Positions 9,759 through 18,417 of a DNA stretch of 64,000 nt are shown in pieces. The DNA lies in NCBI GenBank assembly GCA_937871985.1, contig CALMPB010000274.1, positions 66,520 to 130,519 of the forward strand, read 5' to 3'. Position 1 is the first letter of the stretch. Each line of letters opens with the position of its first letter. The notes under the pieces are model-generated. The model made no database searches. It was not told the DNA's origin and saw only the letters and a program-made list of their open reading frames with translations. Both the position numbers and the translations under genes were made by a program. The stretch comes from an uncultured Burkholderiaceae bacterium. GTDB lineage: Bacteria; Pseudomonadota; Gammaproteobacteria; Burkholderiales; Burkholderiaceae.

Positions 9759-9818
9759 ATTTGTATTAACCTGCGGGATCTATCGCGTACAATAGCGACC
9801 CGTTTTCCAGGAGTCATC

Positions 9819-10001
9819 ATGGCCGTTCAGCAAAACAAAAAGAGTCCGTCGAAGCGCGGTATGCATCGTGCGCACGATTTCATCACTACGCCTCCCACGG
9901 CTATCGAGCCCACCACGGGCGAACTGCATCTGCGTCACCACATCAGCCCCAACGGCGTTTATCGTGGTCGTAAAGTCCTCAAAACCAAGAACGACGAATA
10001 A
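9819..10001 (+). CDS. rpmF: 50S ribosomal protein L32
   Basis: A 60-residue L32 with the typical start [20 protein letters not shown] and the ending [21 protein letters not shown]. This L32 has no zinc-binding cysteines, as in other proteobacterial C-minus forms. AGGAGT lies 6 nt before ATG. TACAAT at 9788-9793 could be the -10 of an extra internal promoter. plsX follows after 39 bp. Confidence 0.97.
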   Translation: MAVQQNKKSPSKRGMHRAHDFITTPPTAIEPTTGELHLRHHISPNGVYRGRKVLKTKNDE

Positions 10002-10040
10002 TCCGTCGCGTTCTGCGATCTTGTCCAGATTGCGTATTTG

Positions 10041-11135
10041 ATGTCGACAACCAAGATTCGAATCGCTGTCGATTGCATGGGCGGTGATATCGGCATGCCG
10101 GTAACGGTTGCCGCTGCCTGGGATTTTGCCCGAAGCAATCCGGATACCCGTTTTTTGCTCGTCGGCGACGAAGCCGGCATCCAGGGCCAATTGAAGACCC
10201 TGGGCTGTACGAGCGACGACTGGTTCCAGGTTCTGGCGGCGTCCGAGGTCGTCCTCATGGATGATCCGGTCGAAGTCGCGTTGCGCCGCAAAAAGGATTC
10301 GTCCATGAGGGTTGCGGTTCAGGCTGTCAAGGACGGCCTGGCCGATGCCTGCGTATCGTCGGGCAATACCGGCGCATGGATGGCCATATCGCGCTACGTG
10401 CTTAAAATGCTGGACGGCATCGACCGCCCGGCCATTGCCACGTCCATTCCAAACCAGAAGGGCGGCGCAACCACCATGCTCGATCTGGGCGCCAACGTCG
10501 ACTGCACAGCCGAACATCTGCTGCAATTCGCCATCATGGGCACCGCGCTGGTCACGGCGCTGTATGGCCGCCCGCAGCCCACGGTGGGTTTGTTGAACAT
10601 CGGCGAAGAGGTCATCAAGGGCAACGAAGTCGTCAAGCAGGCGGCCGAGCTGCTGCGCGCAAGCGGGCTCAACTTCTACGGCAATGTCGAAGGCGACGAC
10701 ATCTGCAAAGGCACTGTCGACGTCATCGTTTGCGATGGGTTCGTCGGCAATGTCGTGCTCAAGTCCCTCGAGGGCCTGGCCAAGATGGTGTCCACCCTGA
10801 TGCGGGCTGAATTCGAGCGCAATGCCTTGTCCATGATCTCGGGGCTTGTCGCCAAGCCTGTCCTCGATCGCTTTCGCAATACGGTCGACAACCGCCGCTA
10901 CAACGGCGCGGTTCTGCTCGGCCTGCGCGGCATCGTCGTAAAAAGCCACGGTTCGGCCGACCGCTACGCCTTCGGCTGTGCGCTTGGGCGCGCGCGCGAA
11001 GCCGTGCACAACGGTTTGCTCGACGGTACGACCAACGCCATTCACCTTCTTCGCCGCAGCCTGCAGGCGGCCGCTGAACAATCGACGAAGATTCCCAACG
11101 ATATTGCCGACTCCTGCGTTGACCCGGGGGTTTGA
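10041..11135 (+). CDS. plsX: Phosphate acyltransferase PlsX
   Basis: PlsX makes acyl-phosphate from acyl-ACP for phospholipid synthesis. The start [16 protein letters not shown] is typical. Other family features are [39 protein letters not shown], the [26 protein letters not shown] region and the ending [15 protein letters not shown]. At 364 residues it is slightly longer than E. coli PlsX (356). The ATG at 10041 is preferred over an adjacent TTG. The stop overlaps the fabH start (TGATG). Confidence 0.96.
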   Translation: MSTTKIRIAVDCMGGDIGMPVTVAAAWDFARSNPDTRFLLVGDEAGIQGQLKTLGCTSDDWFQVLAASEVVLMDDPVEVALRRKKDSSMRVAVQAVKDGLADACVSSGNTGAWMAISRYVLKMLDGIDRPAIATSIPNQKGGATTMLDLGANVDCTAEHLLQFAIMGTALVTALYGRPQPTVGLLNIGEEVIKGNEVVKQAAELLRASGLNFYGNVEGDDICKGTVDVIVCDGFVGNVVLKSLEGLAKMVSTLMRAEFERNALSMISGLVAKPVLDRFRNTVDNRRYNGAVLLGLRGIVVKSHGSADRYAFGCALGRAREAVHNGLLDGTTNAIHLLRRSLQAAAEQSTKIPNDIADSCVDPGV

Positions 11136-12121
11136 TGGAAGTGACTATGCCTTATGCAAAGATAGTGGGGACGGGCAGCTATTTGCCGCCCCGGATCGTC
11201 AGCAATGACGAATTGGCCGCCGAGATGGCGACCCGCAATATCGAAACTTCCGACGAGTGGATCGTCACCCGCACCGGCATCCGTCAGCGCCACATCGCCG
11301 ATCCCGGCGTCAAGACCAGCTCCATGGCCATCGAGGCGGCTCGCGCCGCCATGCAGGATGCGCGCATTGCGCCGGAAGACGTCGACCTGATCATCGTCGC
11401 CACCTCGACGCCCGATTTCATCTTCCCCAGCACGGCCTGCCTGGTTCAGGCGGGCCTGGGCATCAAGCAGGGCGCCGCATTCGATGTGCAGGCGGTATGC
11501 AGCGGCTTCGTCTATGCCCTGACGACGGCTGAAACCTTCATCCGGGCCGGCCGCGCCAAGACGGCGCTGGTGATCGGCGCCGAGGTGTTTTCCAGCATTC
11601 TCGACTGGAACGACCGCAGCACGTGCGTGTTGTTCGGCGACGGCGCGGGCGCGGTAGTCGTCCGGGCGTCGGACGAACCCGGCATCATCGGCGCGCAGCT
11701 CAACGCGGACGGCAGCCATATGAGCATCCTGTATGCGGCCGGCAATGTGTCGCATGGCAACGTCGTGGGCGACCCTTTCCTGCGGATGGATGGTCAGGCG
11801 GTATTCAAGATGGCCGTCAACGCCCTGTCGCAGTCGGCGGCCGATGTATGCGCCCAGGCGGGCGTTGCGCTTGAAGACGTCGACTGGCTGGTGCCGCATC
11901 AGGCCAATGTCCGGATCCTGAATTTCCTTAGCAAAAAGCTGCATATTCCCACCGAGAAGGTGGTGGTCACACTCGATAAGCATGCCAACACCTCGGCGGC
12001 CAGCGTGCCCCTGGCCTTGGATGCCGCGCGCCGCGACGGCCGCATCAAGGCCGGCGACCTGGTCCTGATGCAGGGCGTGGGAGGTGGCTTCACCTGGGGT
12101 TCGGTGCTGGCCAGAATGTAG
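11135..12121 (+). CDS. fabH: 3-oxoacyl-ACP synthase III
   Basis: FabH condenses acetyl-CoA with malonyl-ACP to start type II fatty acid synthesis. The catalytic triad is visible: Cys in [12 protein letters not shown] (about residue 122), His in [10 protein letters not shown] and Asn in [14 protein letters not shown]. The C-terminal [12 protein letters not shown] is typical. ATG 11135 overlaps the plsX stop. ATG 11147 ([15 protein letters not shown]), preceded by GGAAG, aligns better with E. coli FabH and may be the true start. The first 12 bases are therefore uncertain. Confidence 0.95.
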   Translation: MEVTMPYAKIVGTGSYLPPRIVSNDELAAEMATRNIETSDEWIVTRTGIRQRHIADPGVKTSSMAIEAARAAMQDARIAPEDVDLIIVATSTPDFIFPSTACLVQAGLGIKQGAAFDVQAVCSGFVYALTTAETFIRAGRAKTALVIGAEVFSSILDWNDRSTCVLFGDGAGAVVVRASDEPGIIGAQLNADGSHMSILYAAGNVSHGNVVGDPFLRMDGQAVFKMAVNALSQSAADVCAQAGVALEDVDWLVPHQANVRILNFLSKKLHIPTEKVVVTLDKHANTSAASVPLALDAARRDGRIKAGDLVLMQGVGGGFTWGSVLARM

Positions 12122-12236
12122 CTGCCGCGCCTTGGGGGGGGCGCATCGAGAAGCGGCGCCCCTTCGCTGTCATACCCTTATAAATAGACCTTCATAAGAA
12201 CACAGATATTTCGAAAATCAATAGGCTTGAGACACT

Positions 12237-13172
12237 ATGAAAATCGCTTTTGTCTTTCCGGGGCAGGGGTCGCAGTCCGTCGGCATGCTCGATGCGTGGG
12301 CTGGCAATACCGCCGTGGCGCAAACCCTGGAACAGGCTTCGGCGGCGCTGGGGCAGGATCTGAGTACACTGATCGCCCAAGGGCCGGCCGACCAACTGAA
12401 TCTCACAACCAATACCCAGCCGGTCATGCTGGCGGCCGCCGTGGCCGTATATCGTGCCTGGCAGGCGGCGGGCGGCAACGCTCCCGCCCTGGTGGCGGGC
12501 CACAGCCTGGGTGAATACTCGGCCCTGACCGCCGCGGATGCGCTCAAGCTGGAGGATGCGGTGCGGGTGGTGCGGGTACGCGCCGACGCCATGCAGGCCG
12601 CTGTGCCGGTGGGCACGGGCGGCATGGCGGCCGTGCTGGGCCTGTCCGACGAGGCCGTCAAGGCCGTCTGCCAGCAGGCTGCCCAAGGCGAAATCGTGGA
12701 GGCCGTCAATTTCAATGCCCCCGCCCAGGTGGTCATTGCCGGGCACAAAGCCGCCGTCGAGCGCGCCTGCGAGCTGGCCAAGGCGGCGGGCGCCAAGCGC
12801 GCCCTGGTCTTGCCGGTTTCGGCGCCGTTCCACTCCAGTCTGCTCAAACCCGCCGCCCTGGTGCTGGAACGTGCCCTGGCCGATATTGCTCTACAGACTC
12901 CGGCGATTCCCCTCGTCAATAATGTCGACGTGCAGAGCCCCTCGGAACCGGCCGCCATCAAGGATGCGCTGGTCCGCCAAGCCTGGCATTCCGTGCGCTG
13001 GGTCGAAACCATCCAGGCCATGAAAGCCCAGGGTGTCACGCACGTTGTAGAATGCGGCCCGGGCAAAGTGCTCAATGGGCTGACCAAGCGCATAGACGGC
13101 GATCTCGTGGGCCTGGCCATCAGCGATCCGGCTTCTCTGGAGTCGGCTCTGGAAACTTTACAGGGGAATTAA
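12237..13172 (+). CDS. fabD: Malonyl-CoA:ACP transacylase
   Basis: FabD loads malonyl groups onto ACP. The start KIAFVFPGQGSQSVGMLD is canonical. The nucleophile is Ser90 in VAGHSLGEYSAL; the active-site His lies in SAPFHSSLLKPA and the Gln in the N-terminal GQGSQ. The 311-residue length is normal. A 115-bp gap with a GC-rich hairpin (GGGGCGC with GCGCCCC around 12137-12163) precedes it, so fabD may be partly uncoupled from fabH. Only one base lies between its stop and the fabG start. Confidence 0.96.
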   Translation: MKIAFVFPGQGSQSVGMLDAWAGNTAVAQTLEQASAALGQDLSTLIAQGPADQLNLTTNTQPVMLAAAVAVYRAWQAAGGNAPALVAGHSLGEYSALTAADALKLEDAVRVVRVRADAMQAAVPVGTGGMAAVLGLSDEAVKAVCQQAAQGEIVEAVNFNAPAQVVIAGHKAAVERACELAKAAGAKRALVLPVSAPFHSSLLKPAALVLERALADIALQTPAIPLVNNVDVQSPSEPAAIKDALVRQAWHSVRWVETIQAMKAQGVTHVVECGPGKVLNGLTKRIDGDLVGLAISDPASLESALETLQGN

Positions 13173-13173
13173 C

Positions 13174-13917
13174 GTGCACGTACAAGAACTCGATGGAAAA
13201 ATCGCGCTGGTGACCGGTGCGACCCGGGGCATCGGCAAAGCCATTGCCCAGGAGCTCGCCTCGCGTGGCGCGCGGGTCGTCGGCACTGCTACCTCTCAGG
13301 CCGGGGCGGACGCCATTTCCGAAGCGCTGGCCGAGCTCCAAGGCCGCGGCGTCGTCCTCGACGTGAACGATGCGGCGGCTTGCGACGCGCTGGTTGCCGA
13401 GCTTGGCCAGGACAACGGCGGCCCCCATATTCTGGTGAACAACGCCGGCATTACCCGGGACACCCTGGCCATGCGCATGAAGGACGAGGATTGGGACGCC
13501 GTGCTGCAGACGAATCTGTCGGCCGTGTTCCGGCTGTCGCGCGCCGTGCTCAAAAGCATGATGAAGGCCCGCTGGGGGCGCATCATCAATATCACTTCGG
13601 TGGTGGGTTCCAGCGGCAATCCAGGCCAGGCCAACTATGCCGCGGCCAAGGCGGGCGTGGCCGGCATGGCGCGCGCGCTGGCGCGCGAGCTGGGCAGCCG
13701 CAACATCACGGTGAACTGCGTGGCGCCGGGCTTCATCGAAACCGACATGACCCGTGCCCTCAGCGAAGCCCAGACAGCGGCCTTGCTGACGCAAATTCCG
13801 TTGGGCCGCCTGGGTTCCGCTGCCGACGTGGCGAATGCCGTGGCGTTTTTGGCGGCGCCGCAAGCCGGATACATCACCGGCACGACCTTGCACGTCAATG
13901 GCGGCATGTATATGTAA
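13174..13917 (+). CDS. fabG: 3-oxoacyl-ACP reductase
   Basis: FabG reduces 3-oxoacyl-ACP with NADPH. This 247-residue short-chain dehydrogenase shows the cofactor motif TGATRGIGKAIA, NNAGITRD, the catalytic Ser in ITSVVGSSGN, Tyr155 and Lys in NYAAAKAGVAGM, and the ending HVNGGMYM typical of FabG. The start is GTG at 13174, one base after the fabD stop, with CAGGGGAAT upstream. A GC-rich palindrome at 13957-13978 follows but has no T-run. Confidence 0.96.
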   Translation: MHVQELDGKIALVTGATRGIGKAIAQELASRGARVVGTATSQAGADAISEALAELQGRGVVLDVNDAAACDALVAELGQDNGGPHILVNNAGITRDTLAMRMKDEDWDAVLQTNLSAVFRLSRAVLKSMMKARWGRIINITSVVGSSGNPGQANYAAAKAGVAGMARALARELGSRNITVNCVAPGFIETDMTRALSEAQTAALLTQIPLGRLGSAADVANAVAFLAAPQAGYITGTTLHVNGGMYM

Positions 13918-14160
13918 TTCGTTTCCCCACCGGGCGTGCGCACCGGGGCGAAACGCCGGCATTGCCTGGGCAATGCCGCCGCGCCCGGCAAAGTGCACGG
14001 TTGATGGAGAAATGGAATAATTGGCTGAACAGGGTAAAATCCCAGCGTCAGCTTAGAGGTGTTCCCGAATAGACAAGGCGCATAAATAATGGAAAATGTC
14101 GTTTTGTCCGGGGATACGGTTTTTTAGTCATGGTCAACGCATAATACTTTTGCATTTGGC

Positions 14161-14166
14161 TATAAT
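14161..14166 (+). promoter_or_regulatory. Candidate -10 box of acpP
   Basis: A perfect TATAAT lies 34 bp upstream of the acpP ATG in a 280-bp gap after fabG, with AT-rich DNA on both sides. A clear -35 at normal spacing is not seen. A separate strong promoter fits the high ACP demand known from other bacteria. Confidence 0.5.
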
Positions 14167-14199
14167 TTCGCGGGAATTTTTCCCAATTTGGAGATCTGC

Positions 14200-14436
14200 A
14201 TGGAAAGCATCGAACAGCGCGTCAAGAAGATCGTCGCTGAACAACTTGGCGTCAACGAAGCCGAGATCAAAAACGAATCTTCCTTCCTTGACGACCTCGG
14301 TGCCGATTCGCTCGATATGGTCGAGCTTGTGATGGCACTCGAAGACGAATTCGAAACCGAAATTCCGGACGAAGAGGCCGAGAAAATCACGACGGTCCAG
14401 CAAGCTGTCGACTACATCACATCGCACAGCAAGTAG
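14200..14436 (+). CDS. acpP: Acyl carrier protein
   Basis: A 78-residue ACP with the phosphopantetheine attachment site at Ser37 in [15 protein letters not shown]. It is strongly acidic and begins [17 protein letters not shown]. The ATG at 14200 follows GGAG with good spacing; an upstream TTG at 14188 is in frame but would put an unusual EIC extension before the conserved start. It lies between fabG and fabF as in most proteobacteria. Confidence 0.98.
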   Translation: MESIEQRVKKIVAEQLGVNEAEIKNESSFLDDLGADSLDMVELVMALEDEFETEIPDEEAEKITTVQQAVDYITSHSK

Positions 14437-14584
14437 TCATTAATTTTTATGGCGCGCGCGGCATTGCCGTGTTGCGCACTGGGCGGTTTCCCAAAAAAAC
14501 TCCCCGCTATTTTGCCTGGCCTCCGTTCCAGCGCGATAGTCGGCGTGTTTGCTGTGAGCCGCCTTTTCATTTTAGGAGTCATCC

Positions 14585-15814
14585 GTGAAGCGACGAGTCG
14601 TCATTACCGGTCTTGGTATTGTCTCGCCTGTCGGCAACAATATCGAAAGCGCTTGGGACAATATCGTCAATGGGCGTTCAGGCATCGGCCGCATCACGCG
14701 CTTCGATCCCTCGCTGTTCAATGCGCAGATAGCGGGTGAAGTCAAGGGTTTCGACGTTACGCAAGTCATGTCGGCCAAAGAAGCCAAGCAAATGGATACC
14801 TTCATCCATTACGGTGTGGCGGCCGGCATGCAGGCCTGGCAGGACGCCGGGCTGGAAGTCACCGAAGCCAACGCCGAGCGTATCGGCGTCATTGTCGGTT
14901 CGGGCATCGGCGGGCTTCCGCGCATCGAAGAAACCCAGGTCGAATATCTCGAGCGCGGGCCGCGCCGGATCTCGCCGTTTTTCGTGCCGGCCTCGCTCAT
15001 CAACCTTATTTCGGGGCAGTTGTCCATTGCGCTTGGCCTCAAGGGGCCCAGCTATGCCGTGGTGTCCGCGTGCACCACGGGCCTGCATTCCATCGGCGAT
15101 GCGGCCCGCCTCATCGAGTACGGCGATGCCGACGTCATGATGGCCGGCGGGGCCGAGTCCACAGTGTCTCCCCTGGGCATTGGCGGTTTTGCCGCCATGC
15201 GCGCCTTGTCCACGCGCAACGACGACCCCGAAACGGCGTCGCGTCCCTGGGATGTCGATCGCGACGGTTTCGTGCTGGGCGAGGGAGCCGGCGTACTGGT
15301 GCTCGAAGAATACGAACACGCCCGCAAGCGCGGCGCGCGCATCTATGGCGAGTTCTCGGGCTACGGCATGAGCTCCGACGCCCATCATATTACGTCGCCC
15401 GATCGTGATGGCCCGCGCCGCGGCATCGTCAATGCGCTGCGCAATGGCGGCATCAACGCCGACGAAGTGAATTACGTCAATGCGCACGGCACGTCCACGC
15501 CCCTGGGCGACAAAAACGAAACCGAAGCGCTCAAGCTGGCTTTCGGCGACCACGCAAAAAAACTGGTGGTCAATTCCACCAAGTCCATGACGGGGCACTT
15601 GCTGGGGGCCGCGGGCGGCATCGAGGCGGTTTTCACCACGCTGGCGGTGTACAAGCAAATTTCGCCTCCCACCATCAACATCTTCAATCAAGATCCCGAG
15701 TGCGATCTCGATTACTGCGCCAACCAGGCGCGTGAGATGAAGATCGACGTGGCTTTGTCGAACTCCTTCGGGTTTGGCGGCACCAATGGCTCCATGGTCG
15801 TAAGGCGGCTTTGA
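14585..15814 (+). CDS. fabF: 3-oxoacyl-ACP synthase II
   Basis: FabF elongates acyl-ACP with malonyl-ACP. The catalytic residues are Cys163 in VSACTTGLHSIGDA, His in NAHGTSTPLGD and the Lys/His pair of STKSMTGHLLGAAGG. The C-terminal NSFGFGGTNGSMVV is typical. The 409-residue length matches the family. The start is GTG at 14585 behind TTTTAGGAGTCATCC. A small membrane-protein gene and the sigma-E operon follow at close spacing. Confidence 0.97.
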   Translation: MKRRVVITGLGIVSPVGNNIESAWDNIVNGRSGIGRITRFDPSLFNAQIAGEVKGFDVTQVMSAKEAKQMDTFIHYGVAAGMQAWQDAGLEVTEANAERIGVIVGSGIGGLPRIEETQVEYLERGPRRISPFFVPASLINLISGQLSIALGLKGPSYAVVSACTTGLHSIGDAARLIEYGDADVMMAGGAESTVSPLGIGGFAAMRALSTRNDDPETASRPWDVDRDGFVLGEGAGVLVLEEYEHARKRGARIYGEFSGYGMSSDAHHITSPDRDGPRRGIVNALRNGGINADEVNYVNAHGTSTPLGDKNETEALKLAFGDHAKKLVVNSTKSMTGHLLGAAGGIEAVFTTLAVYKQISPPTINIFNQDPECDLDYCANQAREMKIDVALSNSFGFGGTNGSMVVRRL

Positions 15815-15828
15815 GCCCGGATTCCCGC

Positions 15829-16257
15829 ATGAGCCGCGCGCATCAATGGCCCATCCGGCGTCCACGCCGGATGGGCCTGTTTGCCTGGGCGCTTGCTTTG
15901 GGGGCCGTGTTCAGCCTGGCTTATGTTTCCCTATACACTATACCTGTCGCCTTGTACTTTTTATGGCGTTTCAGGTCGCATCCTCAATGGGGCCTGGTAT
16001 GTCCGGCAGGTGTGCTGACCATCAACGATAAAGGCGAATGGGGATTGTCCATGGGTGAATCGTTCCCGCGGCTGTCGCTGGTCCGGGCCTGGCAAGGCAT
16101 GGGGTGGGTGACATTGCGATTTACCGACGCCGGCACGGGCCGCGCCGGGCCCGAGCTTACCGTCTGGCGCGCCAATACCCCGGCGCCGGCCTGGCGCCGG
16201 CTGTGCGTGCTGGTGGCCAGCGGGCCGGCCGAAACCATGCAGGGGGGGGCGGCGTGA
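15829..16257 (+). CDS. Small membrane protein of unknown function upstream of rpoE
   Basis: I do not recognise a named family. The 142-residue product starts with a basic segment (HQWPIRRPRRMG), then has one long hydrophobic stretch (LFAWALALGAVFSLAYVSLY and on), then a soluble C-terminal part with ICP-like beta segments and several Trp. It overlaps the rpoE start as GTGA, so translation of the sigma factor is probably coupled to it. Position and topology resemble the YgfX-like/DUF1434-type proteins seen next to envelope-stress loci, but that similarity is a guess. It lies 14 bp after the fabF stop. Confidence 0.7.
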   Translation: MSRAHQWPIRRPRRMGLFAWALALGAVFSLAYVSLYTIPVALYFLWRFRSHPQWGLVCPAGVLTINDKGEWGLSMGESFPRLSLVRAWQGMGWVTLRFTDAGTGRAGPELTVWRANTPAPAWRRLCVLVASGPAETMQGGAA

Positions 16258-16853
16258 GCGAACGCGATATCGATGCCGAACTGGTCGCCCGGGTGCAAAA
16301 GGGCGACAAGCGTGCGTTCGACCTGCTGGTACTCAAATATCAGAGAAAAATCATGCGCTTGCTGTCGCGCATGATCCGCGATCCGGCTGAAGTCGAGGAC
16401 GTGGCGCAAGAGGCTTTCATCAAGGCCTATCGGGCCATTGCCCAGTTTCGCGGCGACAGCGCGTTTTACACCTGGCTTTACCGTATTGCCATCAATACCG
16501 CGCGCAACTGGCAGGCGAGCAATTCGCGCCGCCCCAGCTCGCCAAATGTAATAGAGACTCAGGACGGTGAAACTTTTAGTCAAATTGACAACCTAACCGA
16601 TATAAGTACGCCGGAGTCGGTGGCAGCCAGCCGTGAAATCGTCGAGACGGTCAACCAGGCCATCGGCGCGCTGCCCGAAGACCTGCGCACTGCCATTGTG
16701 CTGCGCGAAATCGAAGGAATGAGCTATGAAGACATCGCTCAAACCATGAATTGCCCCATAGGCACTGTGCGTTCGCGCATTTTTCGGGCGCGCGAGGCGA
16801 TTGCGGCGCAATTGCGCCCTGTTTTGGACACCAATGCCGAGCATCGGTGGTAA
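16254..16853 (+). CDS. rpoE: ECF sigma factor sigma-E (RpoE/AlgU)
   Basis: A 199-residue ECF sigma factor. Region 2 spans about residues 20-90 (DLLVLKYQRKIMRLLSRMI, DVAQEAFIKAYRAI, FYTWLYRIAINTARN) and region 4 about 135-190 (LPEDLRTAIVLREIEGMSYEDIA, GTVRSRIFRARE). It is followed by rseA, rseB and a MucD protease, the standard sigma-E envelope-stress module. The GTG start overlaps the previous stop as GTGA. I did not find a convincing sigma-E promoter (GAACTT-N16-TCTGA) close upstream, so autoregulation is unproven here. Confidence 0.96.
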   Translation: MSERDIDAELVARVQKGDKRAFDLLVLKYQRKIMRLLSRMIRDPAEVEDVAQEAFIKAYRAIAQFRGDSAFYTWLYRIAINTARNWQASNSRRPSSPNVIETQDGETFSQIDNLTDISTPESVAASREIVETVNQAIGALPEDLRTAIVLREIEGMSYEDIAQTMNCPIGTVRSRIFRAREAIAAQLRPVLDTNAEHRW

Positions 16854-16863
16854 GGAGTTCACA

Positions 16864-17358
16864 ATGCAAGTTGCGGTTAAATCTGTCGACGAAGAGGCCC
16901 TTTCCTGGGAAAGCATCGTTTCGGAATGGCTGGACGGCGAGGGCGAGATTCGTACTGAAGACCTGGATTCGCCCTATGGCCGCCAGGTATGGGATACCTA
17001 TCACCTTATCGGCGATACGCTGCGCAGCGAGGATCTGGCTTTCAGGCCGTCCGAACTGTTCTATGCGCGGGTGTCCAAAGCCATCGACGCCGAACCCACC
17101 GTCCTTGCTCCGCAGCGGCACAAGTCTTCCTTGGTGCGCATGGGGCTGTCGGGCATCGCCGTCGCCGCGGCCGTCGTCACGGTGGTGTGGGTGGCCATGC
17201 CGTATTTTTCTTCCGGCGAGCCTGCAGGCAGCCAGGTGCAGATCATGGCTTCGGCGTCCGATGACGCGGGGCTGCGCGATTACGTCGACGCGCACCGGCA
17301 GTTCGCGGGGGTGGAGCCTGTGCGTCAGGTTTCCTTCGATGCCGGGGCTTCCAGGTAA
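16864..17358 (+). CDS. rseA: Anti-sigma-E factor RseA
   Basis: A 164-residue anti-sigma factor. The N-terminal domain (SWESIVSEWLDGEGE, then DTYHLIGDTLRSEDL) matches RseA/MucA, which bind sigma-E in the cytoplasm. A single transmembrane helix follows (GLSGIAVAAAVVTVVWVAMP, about residues 96-118), then a short periplasmic tail of about 45 residues, shorter than in E. coli RseA (216). ATG 16864 sits 10 bp after the rpoE stop with AAGGAG in place. The stop overlaps the rseB start as TAATG. Confidence 0.92.
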   Translation: MQVAVKSVDEEALSWESIVSEWLDGEGEIRTEDLDSPYGRQVWDTYHLIGDTLRSEDLAFRPSELFYARVSKAIDAEPTVLAPQRHKSSLVRMGLSGIAVAAAVVTVVWVAMPYFSSGEPAGSQVQIMASASDDAGLRDYVDAHRQFAGVEPVRQVSFDAGASR

Positions 17359-18392
17359 TGCCGGCCGGCATACACGCTACCCCATCCGGGCGACGTCGGC
17401 CGGCGCCGCTTTATCTGGGTATCGGGGTTCTTGCCCTATGGTCGTGCCTGTCGGCCCAGGCGGCATGCGCCGCCGATGCGCCGGCCGCCGATCCTTCCTC
17501 CATACTGCTTAAAGTCCAGGCCGCGGCGCGCCAGCTCGACTATGCCGGTGTGCTCACCTACCAACAAGGCGCAAGCATGCAGTCCGCGCGCCTTACCCAT
17601 GTCGTCGACGGCACCGGCGAGCGCGAGCGGCTCGAAATCCTCGACGGCATGCCGCGCGAATACCTGCGCCAGAACGATTCCGTCCAGTGTCTGATCCCCG
17701 AAAAGAAAACCGTCATCATCGAGCCGAGCCGGGCCGATCGTTTTCCGGGGCTGCTGCTGGGCGATGCCAAGAAGCTGGACGCGCATTACGACCTCAAGCA
17801 GCATCGCGGATCGAACCGCATCGCCGGGCATATGTGCACGGTTTACGACGTGGTGCCCAAGGATGACTATCGCTACGGCTATAAATTATGCATCGAGCCG
17901 GGAACCAATTTGCTGCTCAAGACACAAACCATAAACCGACGCGGTGAAGTCGTGGATCAAGTGGCTTTTTCCATGCTGAAGCTGCGCGATCAGGTGCATG
18001 TCGACCAACTGGCGTCGCCCTGGAACACCCAGGGCTGGAAAGTGGTGACGAGCTCCACCGAGCCCGTCGATGTCGCCAAGCTGGGCTGGCGGGTTTCCGC
18101 ACCGCCGGGGTTCGAACTCCTTACTCAGGTTTCGCGCCCCATGAAGTCGGGCAAGTCGGTGAAGCAATTGGTGTACTCCGATGGTCTGGCCGCTGTATCG
18201 GTATTCATCGAAACCGCTGCCGGGCACGATGAACAGTCGCCCCACAAAGGGCTTGCTCATAACGGCGCCATGAACATTTTCGGCTCCCGCATCGGCGATT
18301 ACTGGGTGACGGCCATTGGCGAAATGCCGGGCCAGGCCCTGCGCGAGCTCGTGGAACATACCGAGTACGTTCCATTGGCCGCAAAACAATAA
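17358..18392 (+). CDS. rseB: Sigma-E regulatory protein RseB/MucB
   Basis: A 344-residue periplasmic protein with a signal peptide (hydrophobic LGIGVLALWSCLSAQAACA). RseB binds RseA, blocks its cleavage by DegS and senses lipopolysaccharide or lipoprotein signals. MucB/RseB features include LDYAGVLTYQQGASMQS, ERLEILDGMPREYLR, GRYGYKL-like YRYGYKLCIEPG and the C-terminal domain with LVYSDGLAAVSVFIE. It overlaps rseA by TAATG and precedes mucD by 25 bp, consistent with one transcript. Confidence 0.92.
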   Translation: MPAGIHATPSGRRRPAPLYLGIGVLALWSCLSAQAACAADAPAADPSSILLKVQAAARQLDYAGVLTYQQGASMQSARLTHVVDGTGERERLEILDGMPREYLRQNDSVQCLIPEKKTVIIEPSRADRFPGLLLGDAKKLDAHYDLKQHRGSNRIAGHMCTVYDVVPKDDYRYGYKLCIEPGTNLLLKTQTINRRGEVVDQVAFSMLKLRDQVHVDQLASPWNTQGWKVVTSSTEPVDVAKLGWRVSAPPGFELLTQVSRPMKSGKSVKQLVYSDGLAAVSVFIETAAGHDEQSPHKGLAHNGAMNIFGSRIGDYWVTAIGEMPGQALRELVEHTEYVPLAAKQ

Positions 18393-18417
18393 ATGATTTT
18401 GTTGAAGGAGTTTCACG

